DNA of 64,000 bases from Lautropia sp. (GTDB lineage Bacteria; Pseudomonadota; Gammaproteobacteria; Burkholderiales; Burkholderiaceae_E): contig JAUNAC010000001.1 of the NCBI GenBank assembly GCA_030527825.1, forward strand, positions 496,001-560,000, written 5' to 3'. Made by a program: the position numbers and the translations under genes. The notes under the pieces are model-generated. The model was not told the origin of the DNA and searched no databases. It saw only the letters and a program-made list of their open reading frames with translations. Of the stretch, positions 49,090-57,790 are shown one piece after another. Positions within the stretch are counted from its first letter, which is position 1. Each line of letters opens with the position of its first letter.

Positions 49090-50754
49090 CTACAGGTACT
49101 CGCGCAGCGTCTGGTCCAGCACATGGATCTGTTTGTTCAGATCTTCATCATGTGCTCGTAATTCTGTAATTTTGCGTACAGCATACATAACGGTTGTGTG
49201 ATCCTTGCCGCCGAAGGCGTCGCCAATCTCGGGCAGGCTTTTTTGTGTCAGTTCCTTGGCCAGATACATGGCAATCTGACGCGGCAGTGCGATCTTGGCT
49301 GGCCGGCGTTTTGAATACATGTCGGCCTGTTTGATCTTGTAATACTCCGCAACGGTTTTTTGAATGAAATCAATGGAAATCTGCCCACGATTGAAGGAGA
49401 TGAGATCTTTTAAGGATTCTTTCGCCAACTCCAGAGTAAGGGGGGATGATCTGAATGATGAATAATGAATGGCGCGCTGCAGGGCGCCTTCCAGTTCACG
49501 TACGTTTCGGCGAATATTTTTGGCGATGAAATAGGCCACATCATCCGGCAGGCGCACACGGGCCTGTTCCGCTTTGCGCTGCAAGATGGCGACCCGCATT
49601 TCCAGTTCAGGCGGTTCGATGGCGACAATCAGCCCCGAGTTCAGCCGGGAAATCAGTCGGTCATCAATTCCCTTGAGCTCCTTGGGATAGGTGTCACAGG
49701 TGATGACGATCTGACGCTGGTTGATGGTCATGGTCTCGAACACATGGAAGAACTCTTCCTGTGAACGCTGCTTGTCGGACAGAAACTGGATGTCGTCGAT
49801 CAGCAGGACATCCAGCGACTGGTAGTAGTGCTTGAACCGGTCGATGGCGTTGCGCCGGATGGCCTGGATCAGATCCTGGACAAACTGGTTGGATGAGATA
49901 TAGCGGATGGTTGCCCGGTTCTCGCGCTGCTGGATCGCGTTTCCGACGGCCTGCATCAGGTGAGTCTTGCCCAGCCCGACGCCGCCATGGATGAAGAGCG
50001 GGTTATAGGCGCTGCCCGGTCGGTCGGCGACCTGCAGGGCGGCGGCTCGGGCCAGGTCATTGGCTTTGCCGTTCACGAAGGCTGCAAAGGTCAGGCCAGG
50101 ATTCAGGCGGGAACGTTCATTGGGCATCTGTCCGCCCAGACCGCCAAAGCTGCGCGCTGGCGTTGCGCTGCTGTCTGCGAAGGCCAGGTCTTCGCCTGAT
50201 TCGTCACCCTGATAGTCATCGCCATCATCAGGCAATGCCGGTTGCGGATCACCGTCAGCATCTGCAAAGGGGGCATGGGCAGTGGGTTTTGCGCTGGATG
50301 GCAGTGCGTTGTCATCCGTCATGTGTGGGGACGGATGGTGCACGGGGGCCGCATGGCGTTCTGCCGGCGCACGGGGTTGTCTGGATGCCGCGGGTATTGG
50401 AGAAGGGGTGTCGGCGTGGGCAGTCGGTTGATGTTGAGAGGGCGCCTGATCGTGACGGTCCGCTGACCGGGTCGGGGTTCGCGTGACGGGCTGTCCGGCG
50501 GTGGCAGCTCGTGGTGCGACGCCGATATCAACCCGCATGGCAGGATCAATCACATCACGCAGAACATCCTGGATCAGGCCCTGATATTGATTGCGGACAA
50601 TGTCCGCCTTGATCTGGGTGCTGGCGCCCAGGCGGATCAGGCACTCGTCAGCATTGAATTCCAGGAAAGCAAGAGGCTTTATCCAGGTCTTGTAGGCTTG
50701 TTCCGGCATGCGTGCAGCGATGGCGGCACTGCATGTTTCCCATTGTTCCTGCAT
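49090..50754 (-). CDS. dnaA: Chromosomal replication initiator DnaA
   Basis: The protein has 554 residues. Domain I (residues 1-80) starts MQEQWETCSAAIAARMPEQA. Domain II (about 85-215) is an unusually long, Pro/Ala/Asp-rich linker. The domain III AAA+ core begins LNPGLTFAAFVNG, with Walker A HGGVGLGKTHLMQAVGN and Walker B LLIDDIQFL. The domain IV HTH contains GDAFGGKDHTTVMYAVRKI, which reads DnaA boxes. Box clusters lie on both sides of the gene. Confidence 0.97.
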   Translation of the reverse strand: MQEQWETCSAAIAARMPEQAYKTWIKPLAFLEFNADECLIRLGASTQIKADIVRNQYQGLIQDVLRDVIDPAMRVDIGVAPRAATAGQPVTRTPTRSADRHDQAPSQHQPTAHADTPSPIPAASRQPRAPAERHAAPVHHPSPHMTDDNALPSSAKPTAHAPFADADGDPQPALPDDGDDYQGDESGEDLAFADSSATPARSFGGLGGQMPNERSRLNPGLTFAAFVNGKANDLARAAALQVADRPGSAYNPLFIHGGVGLGKTHLMQAVGNAIQQRENRATIRYISSNQFVQDLIQAIRRNAIDRFKHYYQSLDVLLIDDIQFLSDKQRSQEEFFHVFETMTINQRQIVITCDTYPKELKGIDDRLISRLNSGLIVAIEPPELEMRVAILQRKAEQARVRLPDDVAYFIAKNIRRNVRELEGALQRAIHYSSFRSSPLTLELAKESLKDLISFNRGQISIDFIQKTVAEYYKIKQADMYSKRRPAKIALPRQIAMYLAKELTQKSLPEIGDAFGGKDHTTVMYAVRKITELRAHDEDLNKQIHVLDQTLREYL

Positions 50755-51201
50755 GATGAGCGATCACTCCAGACCAGCCGCCCGATCTTGTGGCTGTTTT
50801 TGTTTTTCGGTGGAATGCTGAAAAATTCAGTATCTTGCCAGGAGATAGGCTATAGATAGCGAATTTTAATGCCTTGGACAACAGCTGGAAAGTGGTGTCA
50901 GCCCAACCGGAGTGAACCCGAGACACTGCGGATTCCCGTGATTGCGCTGCTGTACCAGTCTGCCAAGGAGCCGATCCCCATTCTAACTTATCCACAACCT
51001 TGGCGTACATATCCACAGACTTGTTCCTGGACGGGTGTCGTGACCGGGCAGAAAGACAGCTCAACGCGATGCCTCACGCCAGAATCGCTCAAAAAATTGA
51101 CAAACAGCCCGGTTTACCTTTCCAATAGCAGGTTTCCGGAAAATCCTGTTTGCGGTTGTCACTGTCAGTGAACGCCGCGACTTTTTTGGTAGCCCCCATC
51201 C
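50755..51201. other. dnaA-rpmH gap with DnaA boxes
   Basis: An exact DnaA box, TTATCCACA, lies at 50988-50996, and a one-mismatch box ATATCCACA at 51009-51017. A small inverted repeat CTGAA-AAA-TTCAG is at 50818-50830. The stretch also carries the rpmH promoter. No protein gene is seen. It is likely part of, or accessory to, the origin region. Confidence 0.65.
51097..51126 (+). promoter_or_regulatory. Sigma-70-type promoter of rpmH
   Basis: A perfect -35 hexamer TTGACA (51097-51102) is followed after 18 bases by TCCAAT (51121-51126), a 4/6 match to TATAAT, about 75 bases before the rpmH start. It would drive rpmH-rnpA-yidD. Confidence 0.6.
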
Positions 51202-51336
51202 ATGAAGCGCACCTATCAACCCTCCGTCTGCCGTCGCAAAAGAACTCACGGCTTTTTGGTACGTCAAAAATCTCGCGGGGGTCGTGCTGTCCTGCGCGCA
51301 CGTCGTGCCAAGGGTCGCAAACGTCTCGCCGTCTGA
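51202..51336 (+). CDS. rpmH: 50S ribosomal protein L34
   Basis: The protein has 44 residues, starting [20 protein letters not shown] and ending [11 protein letters not shown], which is full-length L34. Position 10 is Cys where relatives usually have Thr, and position 22 is Gln where Met is usual. Both substitutions are in an otherwise fully conserved context. L34 is a small basic protein of the large ribosomal subunit. It is the first gene of the rightward rpmH-rnpA-yidD-yidC-mnmE set. Confidence 0.97.
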   Translation: MKRTYQPSVCRRKRTHGFLVRQKSRGGRAVLRARRAKGRKRLAV

Positions 51337-51417
51337 TCCCGTTTCACGGACTGTTCTCTCGCCGTTCGGGTCTCTGCTATCCCGTTCATGACCCGGATGA
51401 CAGGTCAGGGGGGTGAT

Positions 51418-52032
51418 ATGGACACCACAGCCGGTCAGTTTCCGGCAAATGGACAGGCGCCGATGCCATGTCGGCCGGGTGCCTGCCAGACAGGAAGCCC
51501 ATTATCTTCACGTCGCTCTGGCAAAGCGGGTTCTGGCAAGCCAGGGCCTTCTGGAAGAAAGTCGTCCTTCCGGTTTTCGGGACGTTTCCTGGAATTGAGT
51601 GGCGTGACTTCGCGTCCTTCCATAACCGTAGCGGTGGCCGCTCAGGCGGATTCGGCTCACGTCGCGGCTGTCAGTGAATTGCAGATCAGTGTTCCCAAAC
51701 GTCTGGTTCGTGCAGCTGTACGGCGAAACACCGTTAAACGTGTACTGCGTGAAGCCTGGCGTCATGGCCCGGATGTTCTGCATCAGTCCGGACGTGTCTG
51801 GCGATTTCGCCTGAAGGTCCATCCCGATGGGAACCTCGCTGCCAAAAGCCAGCATGCACGGGCCCAGCTGCGGTTTCAAAGGGCAGAGCAGAGTAATATG
51901 TCCGTGCTTGCCTTCAGGTCGGTCAAGCGGCAGTTGCGTGATGAAGCAGACCAGTTGCTGGCCCAGGCGGTACGACATCTTCTGGGTAGTCGGGCACCTG
52001 TCCGGGGGGTGGCCATCGGGGCAGATTCATGA
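51418..52032 (+). CDS. rnpA: Ribonuclease P protein component
   Basis: The core [27 protein letters not shown] corresponds to the RNR signature helix of RnpA, and [10 protein letters not shown] upstream fits the central cleft. With ATG 51418, behind a strong GGGGGG site, the product has 204 residues, longer than usual because of a poorly conserved, Ser/Gly/Arg-rich N-terminal 60 residues. Other starts are possible (51388, 51463). It pairs with RNase P RNA to mature tRNA 5' ends. The stop overlaps yidD (ATGA). Confidence 0.88.
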   Translation: MDTTAGQFPANGQAPMPCRPGACQTGSPLSSRRSGKAGSGKPGPSGRKSSFRFSGRFLELSGVTSRPSITVAVAAQADSAHVAAVSELQISVPKRLVRAAVRRNTVKRVLREAWRHGPDVLHQSGRVWRFRLKVHPDGNLAAKSQHARAQLRFQRAEQSNMSVLAFRSVKRQLRDEADQLLAQAVRHLLGSRAPVRGVAIGADS

Positions 52033-52352
52033 TGAAGTCTGGTCTTTCGGCTGATTCGCGAAAAAATGGAGAGGTGGTCCAGCCGCCAGTGCATGCTGGA
52101 TCCCGTCCGCTGGTCAGGCTGCTGGTGCAGGCCATCCGGGGGTATCAATGGGGCATCAGCAGTGTTCTTTCCCCGTCATGCAGATATTGGCCCAGCTGTT
52201 CGGACTATGCACTGGAAGCCCTGCAGCTGCACGGTGCCGTCAAGGGAGGCTGGTTGTCTGTCCGGCGTCTATGTCGCTGTCACCCCTGGGGGGGACAGGG
52301 CGTGGATCCGGTTCCACCCGTTGTTTCCGGGCGGCATCGTGATGGAAGGTGA
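52029..52352 (+). CDS. yidD: Membrane protein insertion efficiency factor YidD
   Basis: The 107 residues include the YidD motifs [39 protein letters not shown] and [18 protein letters not shown]. Three conserved Cys groups are present. YidD assists YidC-dependent membrane insertion. The start overlaps the rnpA stop, giving the usual rnpA-yidD coupling. Confidence 0.93.
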   Translation: MMKSGLSADSRKNGEVVQPPVHAGSRPLVRLLVQAIRGYQWGISSVLSPSCRYWPSCSDYALEALQLHGAVKGGWLSVRRLCRCHPWGGQGVDPVPPVVSGRHRDGR

Positions 52353-52675
52353 CAGGCATCCAGTACCGGTGACCAGTCAGTTTCATCCCGATCGGAAAAT
52401 GCGCAGCAGGCATGGTGACCGGTCGGCTCAGGAGAACCGATCCTTGCGATCTCAACGGTTTTTTCGGCTACCGTGAGAGATCTCTCAGGATCTGTGCAGC
52501 ATCCGGGAGCAAGCTCAGGTATTCTTCAGCGTTCCTGTTTCTGGACTGTTCGGCGGGTTTCCATATGCCGGGCAGTTTTTCAATCCTGTTCCAGGGGTCC
52601 GGTTCACATGCCGTGCCGTCAGCCCACTGTTCAGCCATAAGGCTCCCACGTTCAACCGCGGAATCCGTTCCTAAG
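52353..52675 (+). other. yidD-yidC gap with a 14-base perfect palindrome
   Basis: No gene is convincing here, although a frame stays open into yidC. A perfect palindrome, TGAGAG-AT-CTCTCA, lies at 52474-52487, just after a possible weak hairpin with a T-run (CGGTTTTTTC, near 52456-52466). The spacing suggests a transcription boundary or an operator between yidD and yidC. Confidence 0.4.
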
Positions 52676-54355
52676 ATGCAGCAGACCCACAAGACCATAC
52701 TCTGGGTGATTTTTATCCTGTCCCTGGTGTTTCTCTGGGATAACTGGCAGCAGTACAACGGCAAGCCTTCGATGTTCGGTGGCAAAACGGCCCAGACCGC
52801 GCACCAGAGTACGCCCACACCGGCGAAGCCTGCGGGCGACAGCAGTATTCCGGCCGCTCCTGATCATGCCAGCAGCCACGACGTGCCTGCCGGGCAGGCA
52901 GACAAACAGGGAGTGCCCGCCAGCGAGGTGGTGACGCTGCGAAACGATGTCATCGAACTGGGCATTGACACGGATGGCGGACAGGTCAGCCACAGCAAGC
53001 TGCTGCATCATGTGCACGACACGCTGGATCCACACAGTGGCCATCTTGTCATCCAGTCTGACCAGAGCGGCAGTTTCTTTGTTGCTCAGGCTGGCCTGAT
53101 CGGCGTCAAGGGGGCTCCCAATCACACCACACCCATGAAGGTGGTGCGCACGATTGAAAAGGATGGTCATGTGACGGGCGTGGTTCTGGCCAGTGAAGGT
53201 GGTGGCCTGCGTCTGGAGCGCACTTATCAGCTGAATCCGGACTCATACGAGATTCAGGTAAGCAACCGCATCACCAACATCAGTGATCAGCCCCTGTCTC
53301 CCTCACTCTATCTGCAGCTGACCCGCGATACGCACACGGCGCCAGGGCAGTCCGGCTATTACAAGACCTATGTTGGTCCGGCCATCTATACCGATGCGGA
53401 CAAGTTCCAGAAAGTCTCGTTCGATGACATCGAAAAGGGCAAGGCCAAACATTCGGGTCAGGCCAATGATGGCTGGGTAGGCATCATCCAGCATTACTTT
53501 GTGTCGGCCTGGGTCCCGAAACAGGGAAAGGCGCGCGAGTACTACACCCGTCGGGTGGGCAATGGCCAGTATTCCGCCGGCGTCTATGAGCCGTTGGGCC
53601 AGATCGCTGCCGGCCAGAGCGTTGAGGATGACGAGGTGCTGTTCATCGGGCCCCAGGATCAGGATGTGCTGGCCAAGGTCGCACCGGGTCTGGATCTGGT
53701 GGTTGACTATGGCTGGCTGACTGCCATTGCCAAGCCGCTGTTCTGGTTGCTGACCTTCCTGCATCGCATCATTGGCAACTGGGGATGGTCCATCGTGGCA
53801 CTCACCATCCTGGTCAAATTGGCTTTCTTTCCCCTGCAGGCCGCCAGCTACCGCTCCATGGCCAAGATGCGCAAGGTTCAGCCCCGTCTCAATGCCATCC
53901 GGGAACGCTATGCCGATGACCGGATGAAGCTCAATCAGGCCATGATGGAGCTGTACAAAACCGAAAAGATCAACCCGCTGGGCGGATGTCTGCCCATTCT
54001 GGTGCAGATCCCGGTGTTCATTTCCCTGTACTGGGTGTTGCTGGCATCGGTGGAAATCCGCAATGCGCCCTGGATGGGCTGGATTCACGACCTGTCCAGC
54101 CCTGACCCCTTCTACATTCTGCCGGTGCTCATGGCGGGTACGATGTTCCTGCAGACACATCTGAACCCGAAACCGGCGGATCCGGTACAGGCCAAGATGA
54201 TGACCTTCATGCCGCTGGTCTTCTCGTTCATGTTCTTCTTTTTCCCGTCAGGTCTGGTGCTGTACTGGGTGGTCAGCAACATATTTTCCATTGTCCAGCA
54301 ATGGGTCATCACCCGCCACATCGAAGGCAAGCCCGTTTTCGGCCGGGCAGCCTGA
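52676..54355 (+). CDS. yidC: Membrane protein insertase YidC
   Basis: From ATG 52676 the product has 559 residues. An N-terminal anchor (ILWVIFILSLVFLWDNW) precedes the periplasmic beta domain (about 100-340). The conserved insertase core starts at FWLLTFLHRIIGNWGWSIVALTILVKLAFFPLQAASY, with NPLGGCLPILVQIPVFISLYWVL and FFFPSGLVLYWVVSNIFSIVQQW. YidC inserts and folds inner-membrane proteins with or without Sec. Upstream in-frame codons do not resemble the family. Confidence 0.96.
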   Translation: MQQTHKTILWVIFILSLVFLWDNWQQYNGKPSMFGGKTAQTAHQSTPTPAKPAGDSSIPAAPDHASSHDVPAGQADKQGVPASEVVTLRNDVIELGIDTDGGQVSHSKLLHHVHDTLDPHSGHLVIQSDQSGSFFVAQAGLIGVKGAPNHTTPMKVVRTIEKDGHVTGVVLASEGGGLRLERTYQLNPDSYEIQVSNRITNISDQPLSPSLYLQLTRDTHTAPGQSGYYKTYVGPAIYTDADKFQKVSFDDIEKGKAKHSGQANDGWVGIIQHYFVSAWVPKQGKAREYYTRRVGNGQYSAGVYEPLGQIAAGQSVEDDEVLFIGPQDQDVLAKVAPGLDLVVDYGWLTAIAKPLFWLLTFLHRIIGNWGWSIVALTILVKLAFFPLQAASYRSMAKMRKVQPRLNAIRERYADDRMKLNQAMMELYKTEKINPLGGCLPILVQIPVFISLYWVLLASVEIRNAPWMGWIHDLSSPDPFYILPVLMAGTMFLQTHLNPKPADPVQAKMMTFMPLVFSFMFFFFPSGLVLYWVVSNIFSIVQQWVITRHIEGKPVFGRAA

Positions 54356-54377
54356 ACCCCGCCTGATGACTGTGTCG

Positions 54378-54405
54378 CCGGGGGGATGCAAAGTCTCCCC
54401 GGTTT
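54378..54405 (+). terminator. Possible terminator after yidC
   Basis: CCGGGG pairs with CCCCGG around a short G/A-rich loop 23 bases behind the yidC stop, followed by only three T. It is probably a weak or Rho-assisted terminator before mnmE. Confidence 0.45.
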
Positions 54406-54470
54406 CGCGCCTGCCGGGTGCTCCAGCCGGCGATTCGCCGCCTCCCGTTTCATGAGAGCTTCCCGGTACG

Positions 54471-55997
54471 GTGCCTTCAACTCCCTGGAAGCCCGTGCAG
54501 GACAAACGCCCCATCTGTGCCATCGCTACGGCGCCCGGTCAGGGTGCCATTGGCGTCGTACGCGTATCCGCGCCTGATCCCGACATCATCCCCGCCCTGC
54601 GGCACGGGATCCTGGGCCCGAACCGTCAGCTTCTCGCCCGCCAGGCTGCCTATGGGCCCTTCCTGACGGCCGATGGCCAGCCCATCGACTATGGTCTGGC
54701 GCTCTGGTTTCCGGCACCCCATTCCTATACCGGCGAGCATGTTCTGGAACTGCAGGGCCATGGCGGCCCGGTCGTGCAGCAGGTTCTGCTGCGCCGTGTT
54801 CTGGAGGCTGGCGCATCCTTTGGCATCCGGCTGGCCGAGCCGGGCGAATTCACCGAACGCGCCTTTCTCAACGACAAGCTGGATCTGGTGCAGGCCGAGG
54901 CCGTTGCCGACCTGATCGAGGCCAGTACCGAGCAGGCGGCCCGCTCGGCCACCCGGTCGCTGCAGGGCGTTTTTTCGCGTCAGGTCGACGAACTGGCCGA
55001 ACAGCTCCTGACCCTGCGCATGCTGGTCGAGGCGACGCTGGACTTTCCGGAGGAGGAAATCGACTTTCTGCAGAAGGCAGATGCCGCTGGCCGCCTGAGC
55101 CGCATAGAAAGTACCCTGCAGCAGCTCTTTGCCACGGCACAAAGTGGCGCCCGCCTGCGTCAGGGCCTGAATGTTGTTCTGATCGGTGCGCCGAACGTGG
55201 GCAAGTCCAGTCTGCTCAATGCGCTGGCCGGTGCCGAAGTGGCCATTGTCACGCCTATTGCCGGCACAACCCGTGATCGTGTCATCGAACAGATCAGCAT
55301 CGAAGGCGTGCCGATCAATCTGATTGATACCGCCGGCCTGCGCGACACCGAGGATCCGGTGGAGCGCATCGGTATCGAACGCACCTGGGCTGAGATCGAG
55401 CGTGCCGACGTTGTTGTGCATCTTCAGGCAGTGGATCGCGGGCAGGCGGATGATCGGGTGTGCAGCACCGTGCCCCCGGCAAGTGCCACCGAACCTGAGC
55501 AGGAGACCCGGCGACTGGCCGATGCCATTCATGCCCGCGTCCCCCATGGCGTGCGACACCTCGCTGTCCTCAACAAGATCGACCTGCTGCAGGACGACCA
55601 GCCGGCCGCCCCGGATGGGCAGGGCAGGGCGACCTGCCTCCACAACAACCCGTCCGGCGGCGCGGCGGCCAGCACCTTGCCCGCAGATACCTTGCGTCTC
55701 TCTGCCCGGACAGGGCAGGGCATCGAGGCATTCCGTCGTGCGCTCCTCGACATCGCCGGATTCCAGCCCGGTCAGGAAGGCGTCTTCATCGCGCGCGAGC
55801 GACACCTGCAGGCCCTGGCCGAAGCCCTGGCCCACCTGCGCAACGCCCGCCAGCATGTTTCCCTGGGTGATCAGGCCCTGGACCTGTTTGCCGAGGAGCT
55901 TCGCCTGTCGCACCAGGCCCTGGGCCGGATCACCGGCGCCGTCACTGCCGATGATCTGCTCGGGGTCATCTTCAGCCGATTCTGCATCGGGAAGTAG
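54471..55997 (+). CDS. mnmE: tRNA uridine-5-carboxymethylaminomethyl(34) GTPase MnmE
   Basis: The protein has 508 residues. The N-terminal formyl-THF-binding domain ([19 protein letters not shown]) and the central helical domain precede the G domain, with G1 [12 protein letters not shown]3 [15 protein letters not shown] and G4 LNKID. The chain ends FSRFCIGK, the FCIGK tail with the catalytic Cys. MnmE with MnmG modifies the wobble uridine of tRNAs. It is about 50 residues longer than usual because of insertions in the G domain (about 325-345 and 375-405). Confidence 0.95.
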   Translation: MPSTPWKPVQDKRPICAIATAPGQGAIGVVRVSAPDPDIIPALRHGILGPNRQLLARQAAYGPFLTADGQPIDYGLALWFPAPHSYTGEHVLELQGHGGPVVQQVLLRRVLEAGASFGIRLAEPGEFTERAFLNDKLDLVQAEAVADLIEASTEQAARSATRSLQGVFSRQVDELAEQLLTLRMLVEATLDFPEEEIDFLQKADAAGRLSRIESTLQQLFATAQSGARLRQGLNVVLIGAPNVGKSSLLNALAGAEVAIVTPIAGTTRDRVIEQISIEGVPINLIDTAGLRDTEDPVERIGIERTWAEIERADVVVHLQAVDRGQADDRVCSTVPPASATEPEQETRRLADAIHARVPHGVRHLAVLNKIDLLQDDQPAAPDGQGRATCLHNNPSGGAAASTLPADTLRLSARTGQGIEAFRRALLDIAGFQPGQEGVFIARERHLQALAEALAHLRNARQHVSLGDQALDLFAEELRLSHQALGRITGAVTADDLLGVIFSRFCIGK

Positions 55998-56132
55998 GGT
56001 GTAAGGCCGGGCTATTAATAACCGTCTAGCCAGACGCATGAGGCTTTTTCTGTTTATCCCAAGCCCTTCCGGAACACTGGACAATCCACCGCCCGAACAC
56101 CCGGGATATGGTGAAATGCCTAGCCTGTCCTG

Positions 56133-57491
56133 TTGTTCACTGTGTCAGACGGTCCCTTGTCCAGGCAATCCTTTTCCCATCCGCCGTTTCAGTCCTCCCG
56201 GCTCGTTCCCCTTGATCCTGCGCCGGGGCAGGTGCTTTCAACGGCGCAGAAGCGCTTCAACAGCCTGCTCAGAAAGATCACCCGGCAAAGGGCCGAGCTG
56301 CAGGCGTGGGATGAAAAGACGATCGTGTTTGCCCGTACCTGGATGAAGCATGTGGTGCCTTTCAGGGCGCTGCAGGCAGGCAAGGTCGTGGAGATCATCG
56401 ACCTGCTGGATGACATGGCTGATCAGCCAAGGTTTTCGGAACTCGACCGGGCGACGCTGGAGGCCGAGCTATGCGACATGATCGAGACGGTTCTGGCCGA
56501 AGGGGTGCTGGAGCCGGATGAATGCCAGCGGCTGGAGGCTCTGTTCGACTGCTACAGCGGGGTGTCCCTGGAGGAGCTGCGCGCGGGAGAAGAGGCGGAT
56601 TTCAAGGCGCAGGTGCTCGATGAGGTCGGGCTGGATCTCGGGGACGAGGCCGTTGATCTGAACGATCCGGGATTGCTTCTGGAGCAGGTGCTGCGGAAGC
56701 TGGAGGAGCAGCACTGGGAGGAAGCGGTGCCTGTGACGGGGGCAGGGCCGGACGGGGGCTGGTCATGTCTGCTGTCTGATGATGCGGGGGATGTGGGCGT
56801 CCCGGATGCAGGTGGCCCGCCGGCTTCTGCGCCGTTGCCGGCCAGTGATCCGGCTGCAAAGGCAGCCCGACGTGCCGAGCGCCGCCGGATGGCGGCGGCC
56901 GAAAGGAGGCGTCTGGCAGAGGAGTCGGCGCAGCAGCGTGCGAGCGAGTCCGTGCAGGTGATCTTCCGGCAGCTGGCCAGCCTGTTGCACCCGGATCGTG
57001 AGAAGGATCCGGCAGAACGTGCCCGTAAAACCCGGTTGATGCAGCGGGCAACCACGGCCTATCAGGACCGTCGTCTGCTGGATTTGCTGGAGTTGCAGCT
57101 GGAGGTGGCGCAGCGTGGCATGGGTGATCTGACAGTGCTCTCCGATGCACGGCTTGAGACCTATAACCGGCTCCTCAAGGCGCAGGGCGAGGCGCTTGCC
57201 CGGGAAATCCAGCAGCGCGAGATGTGGTTGAGGGCAACCTATCCGCTCAACCGGATAGAGAAGTCGATCAAGCCCCGTGATTTTTCGCGGATACTGCGCG
57301 AGATCCGTGCGGGGATACGCATGAAGCTTCTGTATCTGGAGCAGCTGAAGGTGCAGCTGGCCACGGTGCAGGGAACCCGGACGTGGCTGAAATCATTGCG
57401 TCAGCAGGCTGCCCGGGAAATGCGTGCCCGGGAGGATCTGGCCAGCTTGATGGCAGGGATACTGGAGAATCCGCCAGGTCGATGGCAGTAG
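56133..57491 (+). CDS. J-domain-like coiled-coil protein
   Basis: The product has up to 452 residues. The frame begins at TTG 56133, the start is uncertain, and the true one may lie further in. Helical segments rich in Glu/Leu fill the first 190 residues, a Gly/Pro/Ala linker follows (about 205-245), then a J-like region VIFRQLASLLHPDREKDPAERARK...ATTAYQDRRLLDLLELQLEVA. The HPD tripeptide is present, so it could stimulate a DnaK-type chaperone. The C-terminal 100 residues are again helical. I cannot name its client. Confidence 0.7.
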   Translation: MFTVSDGPLSRQSFSHPPFQSSRLVPLDPAPGQVLSTAQKRFNSLLRKITRQRAELQAWDEKTIVFARTWMKHVVPFRALQAGKVVEIIDLLDDMADQPRFSELDRATLEAELCDMIETVLAEGVLEPDECQRLEALFDCYSGVSLEELRAGEEADFKAQVLDEVGLDLGDEAVDLNDPGLLLEQVLRKLEEQHWEEAVPVTGAGPDGGWSCLLSDDAGDVGVPDAGGPPASAPLPASDPAAKAARRAERRRMAAAERRRLAEESAQQRASESVQVIFRQLASLLHPDREKDPAERARKTRLMQRATTAYQDRRLLDLLELQLEVAQRGMGDLTVLSDARLETYNRLLKAQGEALAREIQQREMWLRATYPLNRIEKSIKPRDFSRILREIRAGIRMKLLYLEQLKVQLATVQGTRTWLKSLRQQAAREMRAREDLASLMAGILENPPGRWQ

Positions 57492-57790
57492 GTGCGCAGG
57501 GCGCGGTGGTTAATCCGCCGGGTGGCGGCTGCCGGTCTTGTGCGGTCGGGAACGACATTATCCGTGCAAGGGATCCCGATAATGGACTGGCCCTATTGAA
57601 TTCGTTATAGTCTTTTACGACGAAGGGGCATCTGTGCGCATGCGGCAGCCCGGCTTGTGATGGCTGTCCCTCTGTATCTCTGGGGATGGCAATGCCTCCC
57701 TGGCTCTTTCGACAAGGGGGGTTTGGGCATGTCACATCGGCTGGCGGTGTGCCGGTGGTTCAAGTCTTCCGCACGATATTGAATCCGACC
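57492..57790. other. Gene-free stretch before MHS transporter
   Basis: These 299 bases show no convincing gene on either strand. The in-frame extension of the transporter ORF to 57686 lacks family similarity. The promoter of the transporter must lie here. Confidence 0.4.

Noticed and set aside
54477-56084. 535-residue ORF antisense to mnmE
   Set aside because: It is a shadow of mnmE on the opposite strand. The protein is low in recognisable motifs and lacks a start signal.
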